The notes: a model not told the origin generated them from the sequence alone. Counted from the stretch's first letter, positions 45,401 to 56,005 are shown. The stretch: 64,000 bases of DNA from Nepenthes gracilis (GCA_033239525.1 BSYO01000013.1:7278501-7342500); one strand, 5' to 3'. Program-made: numbers and translations.

Positions 45401-45657
45401 CCTCGAACGGAACCGCAATTGCAGCTGAAATGATACACAGATTGTCCAACTATCAGAACAGCTTTACTATTGGAAGCTCACATGAAGTCGATCCTTTCAC
45501 ACTGTTAAAAACACGATTCTCTGATAACGGGAAGATGGCAATGCTGTGCCAGCGTGAATGGCGGCCAAAGTCACTGGTCACTTTATCTGTTGAATATGAC
45601 ACAAAGGCCACTCATTCAGCCTCTAAGTTTGGTCTTACCCTTGCTCTCAAGCCATGA
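27400..45657 (+). CDS. VDAC: Mitochondrial outer-membrane porin (voltage-dependent anion channel), six exons
   Basis: Coding exons: 27400-27442, 29855-29922, 31397-31507, 31717-31803, 32904-33112, 45351-45657. They total 825 bases, 274 residues plus TGA, close to the usual 275-277 of plant VDACs. All introns are GT-AG and phases join correctly. VDAC forms a 19-strand beta barrel in the mitochondrial outer membrane, passing metabolites and ions such as ATP, ADP and phosphate. The N-terminal helix (SDIGKRAKDLLTKDY) is present. So are PDHKSGKLDVQYLHPHA, the eukaryotic porin signature region (HEVDPFTLLKTRF), QREWRPKS and the C-terminal LALKP. There is no cleavable presequence, as usual for this family. 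FDHKF, NSSIGLTPTPLL and SNYQNSFTIGSSH look most like the Arabidopsis VDAC4 type, from memory. No frame break is seen; intron 5 is 12.2 kb because of a retrotransposon. Confidence 0.94.
27443..29854 (+). other. VDAC intron 1
   Basis: About 2.4 kb, AT-rich, with an antisense Au-like SINE at 27663-27825. The rest shows no gene or clear repeat apart from short homopolymers. Confidence 0.85.
27663..27825 (-). mobile_element. Au-like tRNA-derived SINE (antisense in VDAC intron 1)
   Basis: On the minus strand it opens AAGGTGAGCCTTAGCACAAA (A-box-like), then CATAGTGATCTAAAGCTTATGAG with TTCAAACC (B-box-like). It continues with CTCTTTGCAACGCATG, GCTGCTTACATCTGACC and ends GGGCTACATTTTTTT. This order matches the angiosperm Au SINE family as I know it. 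The boxes are mutated, so it is an old, inactive copy. Confidence 0.75.
29855..29922 (+). CDS. VDAC: VDAC coding exon 2
   Basis: The acceptor is CTAACCTGCAG. It encodes DLLTKDYSFDHKF and on to SSRM. The donor is ATG/GTATCT. Phase 1 in, phase 0 out. Confidence 0.92.
29923..31396 (+). other. VDAC intron 2
   Basis: About 1.47 kb, AT-rich. It has a C-run then A-run at about 30460-30480. No gene seen; a 76-codon minus-strand frame at 30851-31081 looks like chance. Confidence 0.85.
31397..31507 (+). CDS. VDAC: VDAC coding exon 3
   Basis: The acceptor is TTTTCGAGCAG and the donor AAT/GTAAGG. It encodes 37 residues beginning GLTATGLKRDQVF, with FVGNISTQY and DVKVDTYSN of the second to fourth barrel strands. 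Confidence 0.92.
31717..31803 (+). CDS. VDAC: VDAC coding exon 4
   Basis: The acceptor is TCTTTTACAG and the donor AAG/GTATTT. It encodes 29 residues from VFTRITVNEAF to IPDHKSGK. Intron 3 before it is only 209 bp. Confidence 0.93.
31804..32903 (+). other. VDAC intron 4
   Basis: About 1.1 kb, AT-rich, with a second antisense Au-like SINE at 32240-32398. Otherwise nothing is recognised. Confidence 0.85.
32240..32398 (-). mobile_element. Au-like tRNA-derived SINE (antisense in VDAC intron 4)
   Basis: On the plus strand the reverse-complement Au layout is clear: GCCCAATTTATGAGGCTTCC, GAGGAAGGGTCTGATTTACAC, AACCTTACTCT, GTGGTTTGAACCCATAACTT, GGTCATAGTGGAG, then GTTGCATTATAGACTCTC. It is less decayed than the copy in intron 1, particularly over the B box. 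Confidence 0.8.
32904..33112 (+). CDS. VDAC: VDAC coding exon 5
   Basis: The acceptor is TTGTGTCTCAG and the donor CT/GTATGT. It encodes LDVQYLHPHAVVNSSIGL through NAGISFNQPDFSAAVI. It ends with two bases of a Leu codon completed by the first base of exon 6. Confidence 0.93.
33186..33632 (-). repeat. LTR-like relic with purine-rich stretch and degenerate AAATAAAATC repeats
   Basis: A purine-rich segment (33200-33355) is followed by CATACAATAGAATTAGGGTC and TTTATATTAAG, then repeated TTTGGAAATAAAATCAAATC units of uneven length. On the minus strand this reads like the TATA and leader part of a copia-type LTR. There are no paired ends, so this is tentative. Confidence 0.35.
35044..35066. repeat. 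TA microsatellite
   Basis: A run of TA dinucleotides within intron 5. Confidence 0.75.
35431..35467. repeat. Poly-T followed by poly-G tract
   Basis: About 26 T bases followed directly by nine to eleven G bases. Such runs are error-prone in assemblies, so the exact lengths are unreliable. Confidence 0.7.
36281..36760 (+). repeat. 5' LTR segment of the intronic gypsy element
   Basis: This part aligns by eye with 44418-44835. The LTR probably continues rightward to about 37600, including purine/pyrimidine-rich leader-like sequence, but the truncated right copy does not let me fix its end. Confidence 0.6.
38310..39118 (+). pseudogene. Ty3/gypsy gag remnant
   Basis: Across three frames the reading shows KLDAPIF and then HFFEWYDV-like wording. 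It continues with EKYLPCLYSSNLID, FNEFRMRCHIIENEAITLSRF and ELVLRGVTALYYAYNLIQDY, the familiar order of plant gypsy capsid. A zinc knuckle survives as CFNYKDFRHIYSKC, with the second Cys changed to Tyr. Many stops and frameshifts. Confidence 0.7.
39119..39780. other. Foreign AT-rich segment between gag and protease of the intronic element
   Basis: Coding similarity stops after EPNAIDSQDV at 39118 and resumes near 39780. The stretch contains a poly-G run (39264-39271) and GTGGGAGGATGTGAGAGAT followed by TGTAGAATATTTT (from about 39303), which resembles a polypurine tract with an LTR start. It may be a small nested insertion or a decayed spacer. Confidence 0.35.
39905..40351 (+). pseudogene. 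Ty3/gypsy protease remnant
   Basis: An open 149-codon frame. It shows KFIVDNGSYIDTIS, a DTG/DSG-type aspartic protease site altered to DNG. It also shows YNVSWIN, HDVIPMDVDNAILCRPWLYN and YSFGHKGKKLHL, which follow the order of plant gypsy protease domains. It is flanked by decayed gag and RT, so it cannot be part of a working polyprotein. Confidence 0.7.
40560..41305 (+). pseudogene. Ty3/gypsy reverse transcriptase remnant
   Basis: In shifting frames: CMDNRAINT, KYYFPI, FCKFDLKSGYYQIRI, KWFVMPFELSNTPGVFMRLI and the catalytic-box variant VIYFDDVFVY (FDD rather than YDD or IDD). It then reads FLGFIIS and continues to EAAKAFNN at 41305, where an AT-rich insertion begins. Stops and frameshifts are frequent. 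Confidence 0.7.
41308..42385. mobile_element. AT-rich insertion of about 1.05 kb inside the RNase H region
   Basis: RNase H wording breaks after EAAKAFNN and resumes with ALVMRLPNFFKVFDV near 42405. The intervening DNA is AT-rich and non-coding. Its ends have related, opposed motifs (GACGAAATAGAAATTCCATTC on the left; TCTTATTCCATTTCAAC on the right, which reads GTTGAAATGGAATAAGA in reverse), as in a MITE or small DNA transposon. No clear target duplication was found. Confidence 0.5.
42386..43860 (+). pseudogene. Ty3/gypsy RNase H and integrase remnant
   Basis: RNase H resumes (YFSEKMVLDL, then LNRRHGCWVKYL and ENQVADALS). Integrase follows: EVHAGGLSGHF of the zinc finger, FYWSSLK, then IVVDHFSKMAHYI, SDRDG-like wording near 43340, and SFEIVHDYKFRKPL. 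Every domain is broken by stops and frameshifts. Confidence 0.68.
44418..44835 (+). repeat. 3' LTR segment of the intronic gypsy element, truncated
   Basis: It begins TGATGTGAACATTCC and follows the 5' copy to the CT-rich stretch near 44830. After that the two diverge, so the right LTR lost its distal part, or the element end was deleted. Confidence 0.58.
45351..45657 (+). CDS. VDAC: VDAC coding exon 6 (last)
   Basis: The acceptor is CATGTAATGCAG. The first base completes the split Leu codon, followed by MDKGQAIKASYFHTL. It carries the porin signature region HEVDPFTLLKTRF, then QREWRPKS, and ends LALKP and TGA at 45655-45657. Confidence 0.95.
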
Positions 45658-48600
45658 AATGCTAGCAACCATTCCTTGGTTTGACATCTTTCATTGATTA
45701 TTCTGTTCATGCTACTATTCTTTACACCCACTAACGGCTATTGTTTGGTGCAAAAATTTTCAGAAACTATAGATTTAGCAGTTTTAATCATTAGTGATTG
45801 TGAAAGCATTGTCTTGATTCAACCCAATTTTGGAATTATTTCTACCGGAGAAGGATTATCAATGGATTGCCACCACAATTTCTGTCCTGCATCAGTGTGG
45901 TTTTCTGTTCATTATGTGCTTCCGTGATGAGTTCCCAGGAAAAGGCCATAAGTTATTGCCTAGAGCGACCACAGTTACATTGCGGGGCTGTAGCCATCTG
46001 AGTTTTGCTTCGCTGAATTGTTTGGATGTGTTTTTGATGGTTGGTCTGCTGACAGTATAAGCTCGATTAATATTTTTTTAATATTATGCTATTGTTGTTG
46101 GAATAGTAACCACACTTTCTCAAAAGCTCACAGGTATGAGCTTTTTCAAGCCCTTGCTACTGCTATTTGTGTATTGGTGTACCAAATACTCAATTGGTAC
46201 AGGATGTCTCAATCCTCCTCTCAAGTGCTCTATCGGTTTGGGGTTTTGAAATCTGAATGAAAATTAGAGTGAAAGACTTTTGTTGCCAACGAAGGTGGTT
46301 TTAGCTTTGCACATGTTAGACATTGAATGGGTATTAAAGCTTTGTCCAGAAAGGTCAAAGAAGTTGGTGGCTTCATATCTAAAAGCATTAAGTGGGAAGC
46401 ATTAAGAAGATGAATTTTAGGGATGGATTTAGATGTGCAATATTTGCCAGAGAAATCGATTATTTAAAAAACAATACATTTATAGGCATTGTTTGGTTGG
46501 GGTAAGTTAGTTGAGGAAATTATGCTTTATCACGATGTATAAATCTTGTCATAAGTTTGGTGATGTTGATAAAGAGAAAATTGGAAGTTAGATTTTCTTT
46601 TACTTTATCAAGAAGACCCTTGGACCACAAGTCCCAAATTGGGCGAAATAGGCCAAAAGTTTTAAGCTCAACTTGGGAAAATAATAAGAGTTAGGGGTTG
46701 GATAAGCTTTAGCCTAAGCTGCAATGTTCACAAAATTGCTAGTCAAAGCTTATTTACTAAAGAAGTAGAGAAGCTTGAAAGAAAAAAAAAAAAAAAAAGA
46801 AGAAGAAGAAGCTCCAAGCCCCTTTTAGTTGACACTGAAATTCAAAATTGATATTGGAATTTTATGCTAATTTCAATTTTATTATTTAACGTCGAATGAA
46901 ATTGAAATTATAATTTTACATTTTGATTTCTTAAAAATTGAAAAATAGTAGAGGAGAATGTTCAAAAAAGACTGTAGATGATTGAGAATTAGCAACCCCA
47001 CTACTTTGATACTGTCAGATTTCAAAAGTTTTTGATTATCTCCCGACGATGGCATCTCATTACGGCCTTCCACCTGAAAACCTCAGAATGATAATACTTT
47101 TCTCATATGAATAAAGTCGTCTTTCTTTTGGTGGTATTCGTATTTGTAAGCCAACCAATTATTAGTTAACGTATTCGCTTTAAAAGCAAGAGATTTACCA
47201 TGTAATTGATTATGCTAATATCATGTTTAAGAGAAGAACTCATTTTGTATTGGCTCTTCATTTTACATCTATTAAAAGTGGTAATTTGCTAAAAGTGATA
47301 GTTCAATTAATTGTCTATTTCTTATCCACATCGTAGAAATCTTCTCCCAAGTCCAACCAAACTATTAAATAAAATAAAAGTATTTTTATTATGGCATTTT
47401 GTTTTGAAATTGATGTGCTTGATAAAAGAAAAAATCTAAAGAATTGTAATTATAAAATTGAACGGGGCAACTCAAGTCCAGTCTTAGTCCTTAGCCGGGT
47501 TCGGCAACATGTAATTATAAGACTGGCCTGGTTTAATCCAATTTATTTTGCTTCAGTTAAATGATTTTGAATAAATTATTATTGTGATGTTTGTCTGTGA
47601 TTTAGTTAGATTTTGGTTTTGGCTAGTGGTATGTTTAAGTTACGAATTTGCTTATTCTAATTTTGTATGGACGTATCTCATTACGTATATTTTGATGTCT
47701 TTGTATGCTCAGTGTTTAGAACCATTTTTGAGTATGAAAATTTGGGTCTTATGATTAAATTGGTTATTTTATTTTGAGTCATTTATTTGTATTCGTCATG
47801 TTTTGTGTTTGCGTCATGATAATTTTGATTAGGTTATAGACGGTGGATATTAAAATAAATTTCCTAAAAATCAAGGTTTAGAAACAATCTAATCAGATCA
47901 CGAGATTAGGGGCGAGACATTGACATTATTTGACTTACCGTCTAAGTGGTTGTTCAAATGCGCTGAAATAAAAATCCAATAGGTTCAAAGAGACAAACCG
48001 ACTAGACTGTTAAAGTTCCAATTATTTATTAAGAGAATACTTCTTTTGTGGTTGACGAAATTTGCACTATGATTTGTACAACATTGATGATGATGATGAT
48101 GATGATGTTGGACTATGGATAATAGATTATTTTTCTCTTCATGATGTGTTTAGCTCAAGTAGGCGATTGATATGGAACCAAATAAAGGAGTTTTGGTTAT
48201 ATCTTGGGACGATGTATAGATTTTTGGTTTAACTAACCATTTATGCAATATGGCGATCCGATTTTGATTAATTATTTATGACATTATTATATTTGTATTT
48301 GGGATCGGAATTGTGATAATTTTCATGATGAACCCAAAGTCATGTTTGTTTATATTGCCCTCTACTTTGGTGAGCCATGATGATTCCTTCAGAGCATGGC
48401 TTAAGTTCCTTTTTTTTGATTTGGGTTCCTCTAGTCTAAATTCCTTCTTTGCCCCTTGCTAGAATCCCACGGTACAAATCTTACCCTTTATGAGAATGAT
48501 AGCTTAAGGAAAATGGGTAAAAAAGTTAGGAAATACAAAAATATAAAACCTAAAGATTTAGTGTAGCCTATATTATACAATGCCTAATTTATTACAACTT

Positions 48601-49086
48601 ATGTATGCCAATTTGATGATTATGCGCAGATTTAAATTCCACATTATGAATTTTGCTATTTGATGTAGTGAACTTATCTTAAATGTAGAGATTTTTGCCT
48701 TAAGTGAACCATGGTAATGTAATTGACGATTAATATAGCTGTGACATATCTACTAAATTATTGGCCTGGAAGGTTTGAGAAGGCCCATTCATGAGTTATA
48801 ATAGCATTTTACAACCATGTTTATAGGTTATAATATAAAGTGTACTATTATTCTTGTTTAGTCTTGCCAATGGGAATATTATTGGTCCTTAGTTTAATGG
48901 TTTTGCAATATCCACATGTTAGTTTAACGTTAGTTGGATTATATTTTTCTGAGATTATTGTATTGTAAACTATGGGTTATGATATTTGAACTCCATTTGA
49001 TATTTGTTTCATTCTTCATACTTGTTGCCCTTATTTTGTTGTTCTTTTAGCTTCTTTATTTCTAAGCCTATGCTATTGATTATATA
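45658..49086. other. VDAC 3' UTR and AT-rich intergenic DNA
   Basis: The first few hundred bases after the stop should hold the 3' UTR; no canonical AATAAA is close, so the cleavage site is not placed. Downstream frames of up to 80 codons (45694-46260) have no motif. A poly-A run (about 46780-46797) followed by GAA repeats, and a GAT run near 48088-48106, are the only simple repeats. Confidence 0.5.
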
Positions 49087-50296
49087 TAAAAAAGGTTAGG
49101 ATGTTCCTAATCTTAACATGTTTCAATTATTTTTAAAATTACAGAATTACAATATATATGAGTATACAATACACGTAAAATATACTCGAATCTAGATGTA
49201 TATAAATATCAAACAAATAATGATAGTGAATAATAAACAGGCAAGTCAAAATTTTTGGTAATAAAAGAAAACCACAATAATTACGGTTATCGAGTAAAAC
49301 CATCTGAGCTTATATAATTAGTAAAAGTAATACATTAAGAAAATCAACTTACAACTTAAGCGGCACAGGCTTATTAACATTTGCTAACTTACTCCTAACT
49401 TGTAATTTCTATAAAAAAATGCATTGGATTTGCCTTCAGTAGCGAAATCGAATACCTTTAGGTCTTTTCATTAATCTTATTTTACAAGCTGTAGAAATTT
49501 CTTATACCACTAGATCCTAATTTCCATGCCATGTACGTTTCAAACGGAGGCTATCAGGCAGGAAGAGATGTGTTTCGTAAGAGAATATTTTAGTGAAGGT
49601 GTAACAAGAAAGCCTTAATATTAGAGCTCAACAATAAATGAAAGATTTTCTCAAAAGAAGCTTCTCATAAGCATTAAAGGAGAGGATTTTGAGAGCAGTC
49701 GCTTTTTCAGTTGTTTTTCAATATATTCTAAAGCTAGGAAGGGATGCATTTATAGAGAGAGTGAAAATTTAGGTGAAAAAGATGTAGCAAAAAAAAGGTC
49801 CGCGCCCCAATGCTCAAATGTCACTCAGGTGCGTGTTAGGTGAGAACTATAATACAAGGGATCTGCACCTCTACGCTCATGCGTTGCCTGGGCGCTCATC
49901 AGGCGTGAAAAGTTTGTGTAAATGGTGCTCGTATGTGGCTTGGGTGCATGTTAAGCACGCACAATCTATGTAAAGTGAGCTCATGTGCGGTTTAGGCGCA
50001 TATTCAGTGTGGGTAATCTGTGTAAAGTTAGCTCGTGCGTGGTTTGAACGTACATCGAGTGTGGATAATCTGTGTGAAATGCGCTCGTGCATGGCTCGTA
50101 TGCACATCAGGCGTGCCCAATCTAGACAAAGTGTGCTTGTGTACGGATCAGGTGCAAGGCAGGTATAGATATTGGGAGTTGCGTATTTGTTAACGTTTAG
50201 AGTAAATTAGGCGTGGATTTTCATGGTACATGATAATACTCCAACGTCTAATTAGGCCCAATTATGGAATATGCCGACATAAAAGATTCCTAACGA
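49087..50296 (-). repeat. Old solo LTR related to the Sirevirus-like LTR
   Basis: It follows the LTR at 1758-2816 landmark by landmark: AAAAAAGGTTAGG at the start, TACACGTAAAATATACTCGA, TCTAGATGTATATAAA, AATCAACTTACAAC, AACTTACTCCTAA, GATTTGCCTTCAG, and GGAATATGCCGACATAAAAG with CCTAACGA at the end. Both terminal dinucleotides are mutated (TA, GA). TA-rich flanks (ATATA left, TATAT right) are compatible with a target duplication offset by one base. There is no internal region, so it is a solo LTR much older than the element at 1758-6206. Confidence 0.65.
49875..50165. repeat. 52-bp tandem repeat array, about 5.6 copies
   Basis: A GCTCRTG...GG anchor recurs at 49875, 49927, 49979, 50031, 50083 and 50135, every step exactly 52 bp. 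Units read roughly GCTCGTGCGTGGTTTGGGCG, then CATC, then AGTGTGGATAATCTGTGTAA. The array sits in the GC-richer island of the solo LTR, where the younger LTRs have CTCGAG-rich sequence. Confidence 0.82.
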
Positions 50297-50530
50297 TATA
50301 TTAATGACATTGCTTGCTCACATTTTGGCTCACCGTTATATTTTCTTAGTTTCAAAATTAGTGACAGGTGCAGTAATGGTAATAAAGCTGTTGTAAGGAT
50401 GGGTTGAAGACTTCTGTTAATTACTTTGGAAGTTTTTTTTTTTTTTTTTTAATTTGCTATTGTAAGCTTATTTGTTTATCCGATTGTATATAATTATTTA
50501 TATTTCTAGATTGGTTGCTTCGATGATATA

Positions 50531-51244
50531 TGTTAGGCTATGGGTCACTTCCGTGTGAGCCCATACTCACTTGGCGTGACGGATGGAGAAAAATATTCTC
50601 ACCGCATGATGAAGACTCGAGTTGGGCTGATGGGCGCTCGAGGCGCACTTTCCAGTAGCATTGCGCTCGATCCTCACATGAAATGAGCTCAAGTCGAAAT
50701 TCTAGTACCTATGTGCTCGCTTTGTCTTTGGAAGCGTGACCACAATGTGCTCGCTTCTGTCGCTCGAGTGCTTCAAAGGCTTTTTTTATAAAACGTGCAC
50801 TTCGCATTTTTAGGATTTTATGTCAAGTTTTGAGCACCGTTTCAGAGAGAAAAAGAAGAGAAAGAGAGAGGAGAAGGAGAAGAGGAAGATTTGATCCTCC
50901 GGTTGTGTTTTCAATCAAGTTTCAGTTTTCGCCAATCACACGTACGAAGTTCTTGTTGCTGAGAAGAACATTTGCCGGGTTTTATCTCTATTCTTTCACT
51001 TTATATTTTTTGTTTGAGCTGTTTGAATTAAGAGGTTTGACTCTTGAAATTTGTTGTTTGTATAACCGATAAATTGCTACAAGTGAAAAGTTTCGAACTT
51101 AGTATCTCGTGATTTTTCTCCCTCATTCTATAGGGAGTTTTTCATATAAAATCGTGCCTTTATTACTTGTGATTGATTGTTGTGTGTTTGGTATCGTTTA
51201 TTTCGTGTTTCTTTACGGTTCAAATACGTAGTCTATTCCTAACA
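50531..51244. repeat. Solo LTR, 714 bp, with ATATA target duplication
   Basis: It starts TGTTAGGCTATGG and ends TATTCCTAACA, giving inverted TGTTAGG/CCTAACA termini. ATATA flanks both sides (50526-50530 and 51245-51249). No primer site, coding region or second LTR is adjacent, so it is a solo LTR left by recombination. A TTTTATAAAACG TATA-like motif (about 50783) followed by a GA-rich leader suggests plus-strand transcription. Confidence 0.75.
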
Positions 51245-52028
51245 ATATATAGTAGTGGAGTGGATGCTTCTTGTGGAACATGTAATTTTACGTCGTATTA
51301 TTTGTGGTAATCAGACTTGGATAGTGTTGTTACCGGTCGATTACATTTTTATATTTTGTTATGTCTCAGGTGATGATAAAGCTGCGTTGATGTTGCATTT
51401 GTCCTAGTTTTCAAAGCCATGGCAAGCGTCACATGCGCACAATCTGGGTCAACCATTTGCGTTTCAGATGAAGCTTGTGCTGAATATTCACAAAATAAAA
51501 GAATAAAAATTAGAATAGATGTTACCATTCAAACAGACGCAAATATTGTATGGAGGCGGCTGCTCAAACATGATGAACAAAGATATGAACAAACGTAAAT
51601 AATCAAAGTGACCAGAACAAATATAGCTGTGAATAAAACATTTCACAGAGCCACATTCGTGCCTAGGCTTCTAGAGAACATAATGAAGAGAAAGTCTAAT
51701 ATTTACTTGTGAATTTCTGATTTTTTTTTTTTTTTTTGTGTGTTGTTTACTGCATGATATAATTTTTTCCTGCGGCATAAACCTGCCTGTCAATGAAGTG
51801 TTCGATATTTGACTTTATCAGTTCAAAATATAATTGATTAAAGGCATTGTTTTCTTCCGGTCAGTCCAGCCACTTCTGTCCTTTTCTTCCTCTTTGAATT
51901 GTAAATGGATCAAAGCCGTCTAGAAGCATTTTTCATGAAACGGAGCAAATTCCATTCCATTAACAATAATAGAATGTTCAGGATTGAACTTTCCTGATCA
52001 AATCCATTAGTCTCTTACTTGATGGTTT
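51245..52028. other. AT-rich intergenic DNA, no gene seen
   Basis: There are no ORFs of note and no paired repeats; a poly-T run lies at about 51720-51737. It separates the solo LTR from the CACTA element. Confidence 0.55.
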
Positions 52029-55000
52029 CACTACAGTAATATTAATCTTTAATGACAAAATAATTTATCACTAAAGATTATAAATTTGTCACTAAAATTT
52101 TTAGCGACAAAATATTAATTTGTTACTAAATTGTCAATAAACATTTGTCACTAAACCTTTAGTGACAAAGTTTTATTTTGTCACTAAAAAACATTTAAAA
52201 TTTGTCATTAAATACTATATTTAATAACAAATAATTATCATAAAAAGTATACAATTTTACATTTAATTTATATACTTTAATGGGTAAAAATTTAACACAA
52301 ATATCAAATTGATTTCAACACAAATATCAAATTGTCTTACAACAATTCAAAAAAAAAAAAATAGAATCAACAGACTTATGCTGGCGTTGACAAAACTAAC
52401 AGTTTGAGTTTCAAAAAAAAAAAAATTCTCTCTTTGAGTTTTAACAAACTTATTGCAGCTTTGTAAAATGAAAACGTATACAAAAAAAATTCTATTTTGT
52501 AAAAAATAGAATCTACATTACGATATTCCAAAATATCATGCAAAAAGTCTTCATCATTATCATGTTGGGTGCGGGGATCCAGATGGACCCCAAGGTGGTC
52601 ATTGCTAATGTCTTCCATTGAAAAGTCGAGAAGAGGAGCTTCAGTTCAATGCTATATACTTTTGTTGGGTATCTCAAGGCACATTATGAATGCTGGTGAT
52701 GTGATCGGCACTACATCCTGGACCAGTGTCACTATGAGCAATTGATATTCCATCATTACTGCACATTCCCAAATACATCAATTGAAAACATAAACTGAAA
52801 AATTCATTTCAAATAGTTAATTAAAAGCTCGAAATATCCTTTTTCACCAAAGTTAACAAGCATAAGAATTCTAGTCTGCAGTTTCTAAAACTAGTTTTGT
52901 AGACCAATGCACTTCATTACACAAATGCATCTACCAAAAAAAAATCAAGTGTGAAAAACAATTGATGTTCCTTGTTAGTTTCAAGTTTTTCTAAACAACT
53001 TATGAAGCCTTCTTTTTTTTTCAGTGGTAAGGGAATTAGATTGCATGAAGCTGCAGTTTCAATCTTTTTAGAAGGAAAACAAAATGGTGGATTCATATTC
53101 AGAGTTCTGAGGAAGAAGAAAGACCGATTGCGCCAACCCTGACAGCCTCACTTCAATGTCTGTTCAGTAGTGAAATTGTTGGCCCTGTCGCCTTCTCTGC
53201 TTTTGGAACAATGCCTAAAATAGTTTCATCGACTGCCAAAGATCATATACTCAATTATACTGTCTTTTAGGAGATATCGTAATGATGGACAACTTGTTCT
53301 TCTTACTAACAACATCTCTCTGAAGATCAAAGCCATAGCAGAAGTAATTTTTCACTTTCACCCTCTCATTTTGCATTTTGACTTTGAATTAAGAGTTGGT
53401 GGCTAACGTAATTGAATTACCGTGGGAAATATGCAATACTAACATATAGTAACCAGAAGAAAGAAGGTTTTTTTCAACTCATAACTACAAACTTATAAAC
53501 CAAGGGTATGCAAGTAGATACTCAAGAATTATACAAAATGAGAGTAAAAATGAGAAATTTGAATTAGTAAAAGTATTCTGAATATAATTAAATATTTCAA
53601 ATAACTCTAACCTCCACTTGTTTTAGCACACGATCGGTTGAGGAAGAGAAACTAGCTGGCCTTTTAAGACTTTAAATTGGCTCGTAGTTCTGCTAGTAGG
53701 CCCACTAGATTGATCACAAGTTTGTTTTCTGTTCTTGTCAAACGGCCTTACAACTTTCGCCTTTAATGAATAACATGTAAAGTGCACAGCCAAGTCATAA
53801 TAAAATTTAACGGCAACAAGCAAATGACAACAATCTTCATTTGGTTACCACATATATATATATATATATATATTTATACCATATCTCAAAATATTATATT
53901 ATTTTATAATATTATCAATTACTAAAAGATATATAATCATAAATGGCATCACACATTTAAGATTCTCGATTCAGAAGGCAACTACTCAGATTACCTGAAA
54001 CTTAAATAATGAGCTACCATTTGCTCATTCGACACTTTTATCATTCATTTGGTTAATTGTATTCTTCAAGTCCTGCTAACAATTACTATTGATGTAAGAT
54101 ATGATTTGGGTGGGGTGTAAATCTGCCCACCCATTGTAAACAATGGGTTAATTGTAAACAATTACTCATCTTATATGCTACAAGTTTGAGGGTGAGTACT
54201 TGATTTTTCAATCTCTCCCTCTTAACCTTTTGCATCCAGTGATCAACTTTCCAAGAGAAAATATTATTCAACTTTTACTGTTAAGATTTCTATGTTGGGG
54301 GACTTTGATTCTCGGTCAAATATTCCAGGCCTACAGGAATACAGTAGGCTTAGTAAGTTAAAAGCTAATCTAGATTTTCCAGGACTTTGTGTGTTCGATG
54401 CTACATTTCCAATCCAAGTGTTTTGGAACCTTTGATATATGACAAATAGGACTCATAATAATACCGTTCGGTATGATGTTACAAAATTTTAAGTACAAGG
54501 TTCACAGATGATAAATATCAAATCAATGAATCAAGGCTAGTGCTGATTGCTTTTCTTTTGCTAAATTGTTTCCCTCTAAATTAAATTTATTTGATACATA
54601 TTTCTACCAAGTTTGATTTCCCTCTAATCTTGCAAGAGTCTCTATACTGAGTCATACTAATGCTGGTTCTAATACCTGTCACATTCAATCAATGCTAGCA
54701 CTAATTGCTTTCCTTTTGTTGAATTATTCCATAAGAATTAAATTTACTTGATACATACTTTTTTCAAATTTGATTTTCTTATAATCTTACAAAAGCCTTT
54801 AGACCAAGTCATACTAACATTGGTTCTAATACTTGGACCCATTCAACCAAGACCATCTTAGTCTTGACTAAGAAAATTGGACTAAGGCACATCTAAATTT
54901 CGTTAGTTATTAAGACAATTAAATTGCTAGTGTATATTCGTCTTATTTATCAATCAAAATATCATTAATCACATTTTCATATCAACTCGAGGAATATGAC

Positions 55001-56005
55001 GTTCTACTTCAACATGAGTTGACCACCAAAGTAGTGCATTTGTGAAATGCTATGTTTTGAAAACCAGCTTATTAGTGGAAATAAAACAACGCCGTCTATC
55101 CTCTAGTCCTAGCCTACCACCACTGTTTCATCGACAACTAATTTAGTCCAGATTGCAAAGAGTCCAAGAGCTAGAAATAAAACAGAGAGCGGAGCTCTAT
55201 TTCCCGATTCCGCTTTCATAATCGATTTTCATAGAAATTTCAGCATGTATCACAAATTCATAGCATCAATGAAATTTGAGAGAGGGATGGAGCAGATTTA
55301 TTTCAAAATAAAGCAGAATTATTTGCAGAGAGAAGAATTCACTTGCAAAATAGGAATATTATTTGGAATCGGAGGAAATAGTGAAAGTAAGGGGAGTTAT
55401 TTGTGAATAAAAAGGTAAAATAGGAGAATCATTTGCCTGTTTTCAATTTCACTAACCGAAATCAAAGCAACGACTCAACAATGGAGACAATGTCAAAGGA
55501 ACCTCATCGCAACATCCATCTATAACTCTCCGAAACACCACATCTGGCAACGATAGAAGTAGTCGACAACAAGGATAGTAGCTACGGCGCCTCCTGCTTC
55601 GATTCCTCTCTGCTTTCATTGAGAACGGAGGAAGAGAGCACTTGGGAGAGAAGGTAATATGCGTTGGTGAGGAAGCCGAGGGTTTGGGAAATGGTTGAAG
55701 GAAGAAACAAAATTCCCAGGAAGTTTTGTGAGAAATGAGAGATAGGAGATATGGCTGACGGTCGTTTGGGCAAGGGTGTGAGGAAGGATATGGAAGAACA
55801 AGGGTTATGAGAGAGTGAGGGTGTGAGTTATATTATTATTATTATTGTGCTTTTATTTTAAAATTTAAATATGAAAATATTTATTTGATAATTAGTGACA
55901 TATACTTAAATTTTTCACTAAAGTATATATATATATATAATCAATAGTGACAATTTAATTTTTGTCACTAATTTTTTATCACTAAAGATAAAATTTTGTG
56001 TAGTG
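52029..56005. mobile_element. Non-autonomous CACTA (En/Spm-type) DNA transposon
   Basis: The left end begins CACTACAGTAATATTAATCT. The right end, read in reverse complement from 56005, begins CACTACACAAAATTTTATCT. Both continue into clusters of TTTAGTGACAAA-type motifs in both orientations (52040-52215 and about 55893-55990), the subterminal repeats typical of CACTA elements. Flanking triplets are TTT (52026-52028) and TAT (56006-56008), an imperfect 3-bp duplication. The roughly 3.98-kb interior has no recognisable TNP1/TNP2-like transposase; frames at 52376-52618, 53623-53823 and 55582-55801 (minus) are short and unidentified. Movement would need a transposase from elsewhere. Confidence 0.72.
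53847..53873. repeat. TA microsatellite inside the CACTA element
   Basis: A run of AT/TA dinucleotides. Similar short runs occur at about 55925-55940, 56804-56821 and 57828-57849. Confidence 0.75.

Noticed and set aside
49875..50165. Regularly spaced repeats considered as a CRISPR-like array
   Set aside because: The whole 52-bp unit repeats with gradual divergence, without constant repeats and variable spacers, and it lies inside a plant LTR.
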